A DNA stretch of 9,880 nt, taken from contig JAQGII010000022.1 in assembly GCA_028291305.1 (NCBI GenBank), forward strand, positions 1-9,880, in the 5' to 3' direction. The position numbers were made by a program, and so were the translations under genes. Position 1 is the first letter of the stretch; every line of letters starts with the position of its first letter. The notes under the pieces are model-generated. The model searched no databases, had not been told where the DNA came from, and saw nothing but the letters and a program-made list of their open reading frames with translations. This DNA comes from Caulobacteraceae bacterium (GTDB lineage: Bacteria > Pseudomonadota > Alphaproteobacteria > Caulobacterales > Caulobacteraceae). This document shows, in pieces, positions 8,985 to 9,880 of this stretch.

Positions 8985-9860
8985 TCAGCCCTTCAGCACC
9001 TCGAGAAGCGTCTGTCCCAGCGCCGCCGGAGACGGCGAGACACGGATGCCCGCGGACTCCATGGCCGCGATCTTGTCTTCGGCGCCGCCCTTGCCGCCGG
9101 AGATGATCGCCCCGGCGTGGCCCATGCGGCGGCCCGGAGGCGCGGTGCGTCCGGCGATGAAGCCGACCATCGGCTTCTTTATCTTGGAATGCTTAATGAA
9201 ATCGGCCGCGTCCTCTTCGGCCGAACCGCCAATTTCGCCGATCATGATGATCGATTGGGTTTCGGGGTCGGCCAGGAACATCTCAAGCACATCGATGAAC
9301 TCCGTGCCCTTGACCGGGTCGCCACCGATGCCGACGGCCGAGGTCTGGCCGAGGCCCACGTTGGTGGTCTGGAACACAGCCTCATAGGTAAGCGTGCCCG
9401 AGCGCGAAACAACGCCGACCGAACCGCGCTTGAAGATATTCCCCGGCATGATGCCGATCTTACACTCGCCGGGCGTCATCAGGCCCGGGCAATTGGGTCC
9501 GATCAGGCGCGACTTCGATCCTGACAAGGAACGCTTCACCTTGACCATGTCTTGCACCGGAATGCCCTCGGTGATGCAGACGATCAGCGGGATTTCGGCG
9601 TCGATCGCCTCAAGGATCGAATCGGCGGCGAACGGCGGCGGCACATAGATGACCGAGGCGTCGGCCCCGGTGGCTTCGCGCGCTTCGCCGACGGTATCCC
9701 ACACGGGCAGGCCGAGGTGGGTCTGGCCGCCTTTGCCGGGGGTCACGCCGCCGACCATCTTGGTCCCGTAGGCGATGGCCTGTTCGGAGTGGAAGGTGCC
9801 CTGGGCGCCGGTGAAGCCCTGGCAGATGACTTTTGTGTTCTTGCCGATCAGGATGGACAT
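8985..9860 (-). CDS. sucD: Succinyl-CoA synthetase (ADP-forming) alpha subunit
   Basis: SucD is the CoA-binding, phosphohistidine-carrying subunit of succinyl-CoA synthetase, which turns the succinyl-CoA made by the neighbouring SucAB-Lpd complex into succinate with formation of ATP or GTP. The protein has 291 residues, matching the family. The CoA-binding Rossmann domain opens with [21 protein letters not shown] and [14 protein letters not shown] (32-45), followed by [13 protein letters not shown] (73-85) and [10 protein letters not shown] (96-105). [20 protein letters not shown] lies at 121-140. The phosphorylated histidine is H248 in [11 protein letters not shown]. The start at 9860 is fixed by family alignment; its Shine-Dalgarno sequence is weak (none clear in the 20 bases visible). 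The beta subunit gene sucC is expected immediately upstream beyond the right edge; its stop codon is not within bases 9861-9880. The middle of the gene (about 9180-9550) uses more A/T-ending codons than sucA. Confidence 0.97.
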   Translation of the reverse strand: MSILIGKNTKVICQGFTGAQGTFHSEQAIAYGTKMVGGVTPGKGGQTHLGLPVWDTVGEAREATGADASVIYVPPPFAADSILEAIDAEIPLIVCITEGIPVQDMVKVKRSLSGSKSRLIGPNCPGLMTPGECKIGIMPGNIFKRGSVGVVSRSGTLTYEAVFQTTNVGLGQTSAVGIGGDPVKGTEFIDVLEMFLADPETQSIIMIGEIGGSAEEDAADFIKHSKIKKPMVGFIAGRTAPPGRRMGHAGAIISGGKGGAEDKIAAMESAGIRVSPSPAALGQTLLEVLKG

Positions 9861-9880
9861 GGTTGGGATTGCTTTCGCGA

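Noticed and set aside
5921..9106. A 1061-codon open frame on the plus strand, antisense to sucA
   Set aside because: It mirrors sucA codons; the strong G/C wobble bias removes stops from the opposite strand. Its translation is Gly/His/Val/Gln-rich with no domain, while the minus strand encodes an intact SucA.

Overview
The window looks like core chromosome from a high-GC alphaproteobacterium, most likely Caulobacteraceae (Caulobacter/Phenylobacterium type). The grounds are strong G/C bias at third codon positions, -10 boxes of the GCTANAWC form described for Caulobacter crescentus, and a gene order (priA / transaldolase-DUF484-xerC / lpd-small membrane gene-sucB-sucA-sucD) that, from memory, matches Caulobacter. 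The organism call is inference; no 16S or other marker is present.

Layout. Bases 1-278 (minus) are the 5' part of priA, the replication-restart helicase, cut by the window edge. A 111-bp divergent promoter region (279-389) holds two opposed Caulobacter-type -10 boxes and a perfect 14-bp palindrome. Bases 390-2707 (plus) are a tight three-gene cluster: a small transaldolase of the FSA/TalC family, a DUF484 protein, and the tyrosine recombinase XerC. A 14-bp perfect-stem hairpin (2736-2770) separates this from a convergent run.

Bases 2795-9860 (minus; transcribed right to left) are sucD, sucA, sucB, a small DUF2007-like membrane protein, and lpd. sucA, sucB and lpd encode E1, E2 and E3 of the 2-oxoglutarate dehydrogenase complex. 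sucD is the alpha subunit of succinyl-CoA synthetase, which uses the succinyl-CoA they make. Together they cover two consecutive TCA-cycle steps. sucC is expected just beyond base 9880.

All major genes appear intact, with their catalytic residues in place. There are no mobile elements, tRNAs, rRNAs or CRISPR arrays that I can see, and no gene-free stretch over 300 bases (the longest is 111 bp). I found no convincing undescribed system. The items most worth a second look are the unexplained membrane protein inside the 2-oxoglutarate dehydrogenase operon, the palindrome and opposed promoters upstream of the transaldolase, and several intergenic hairpins.
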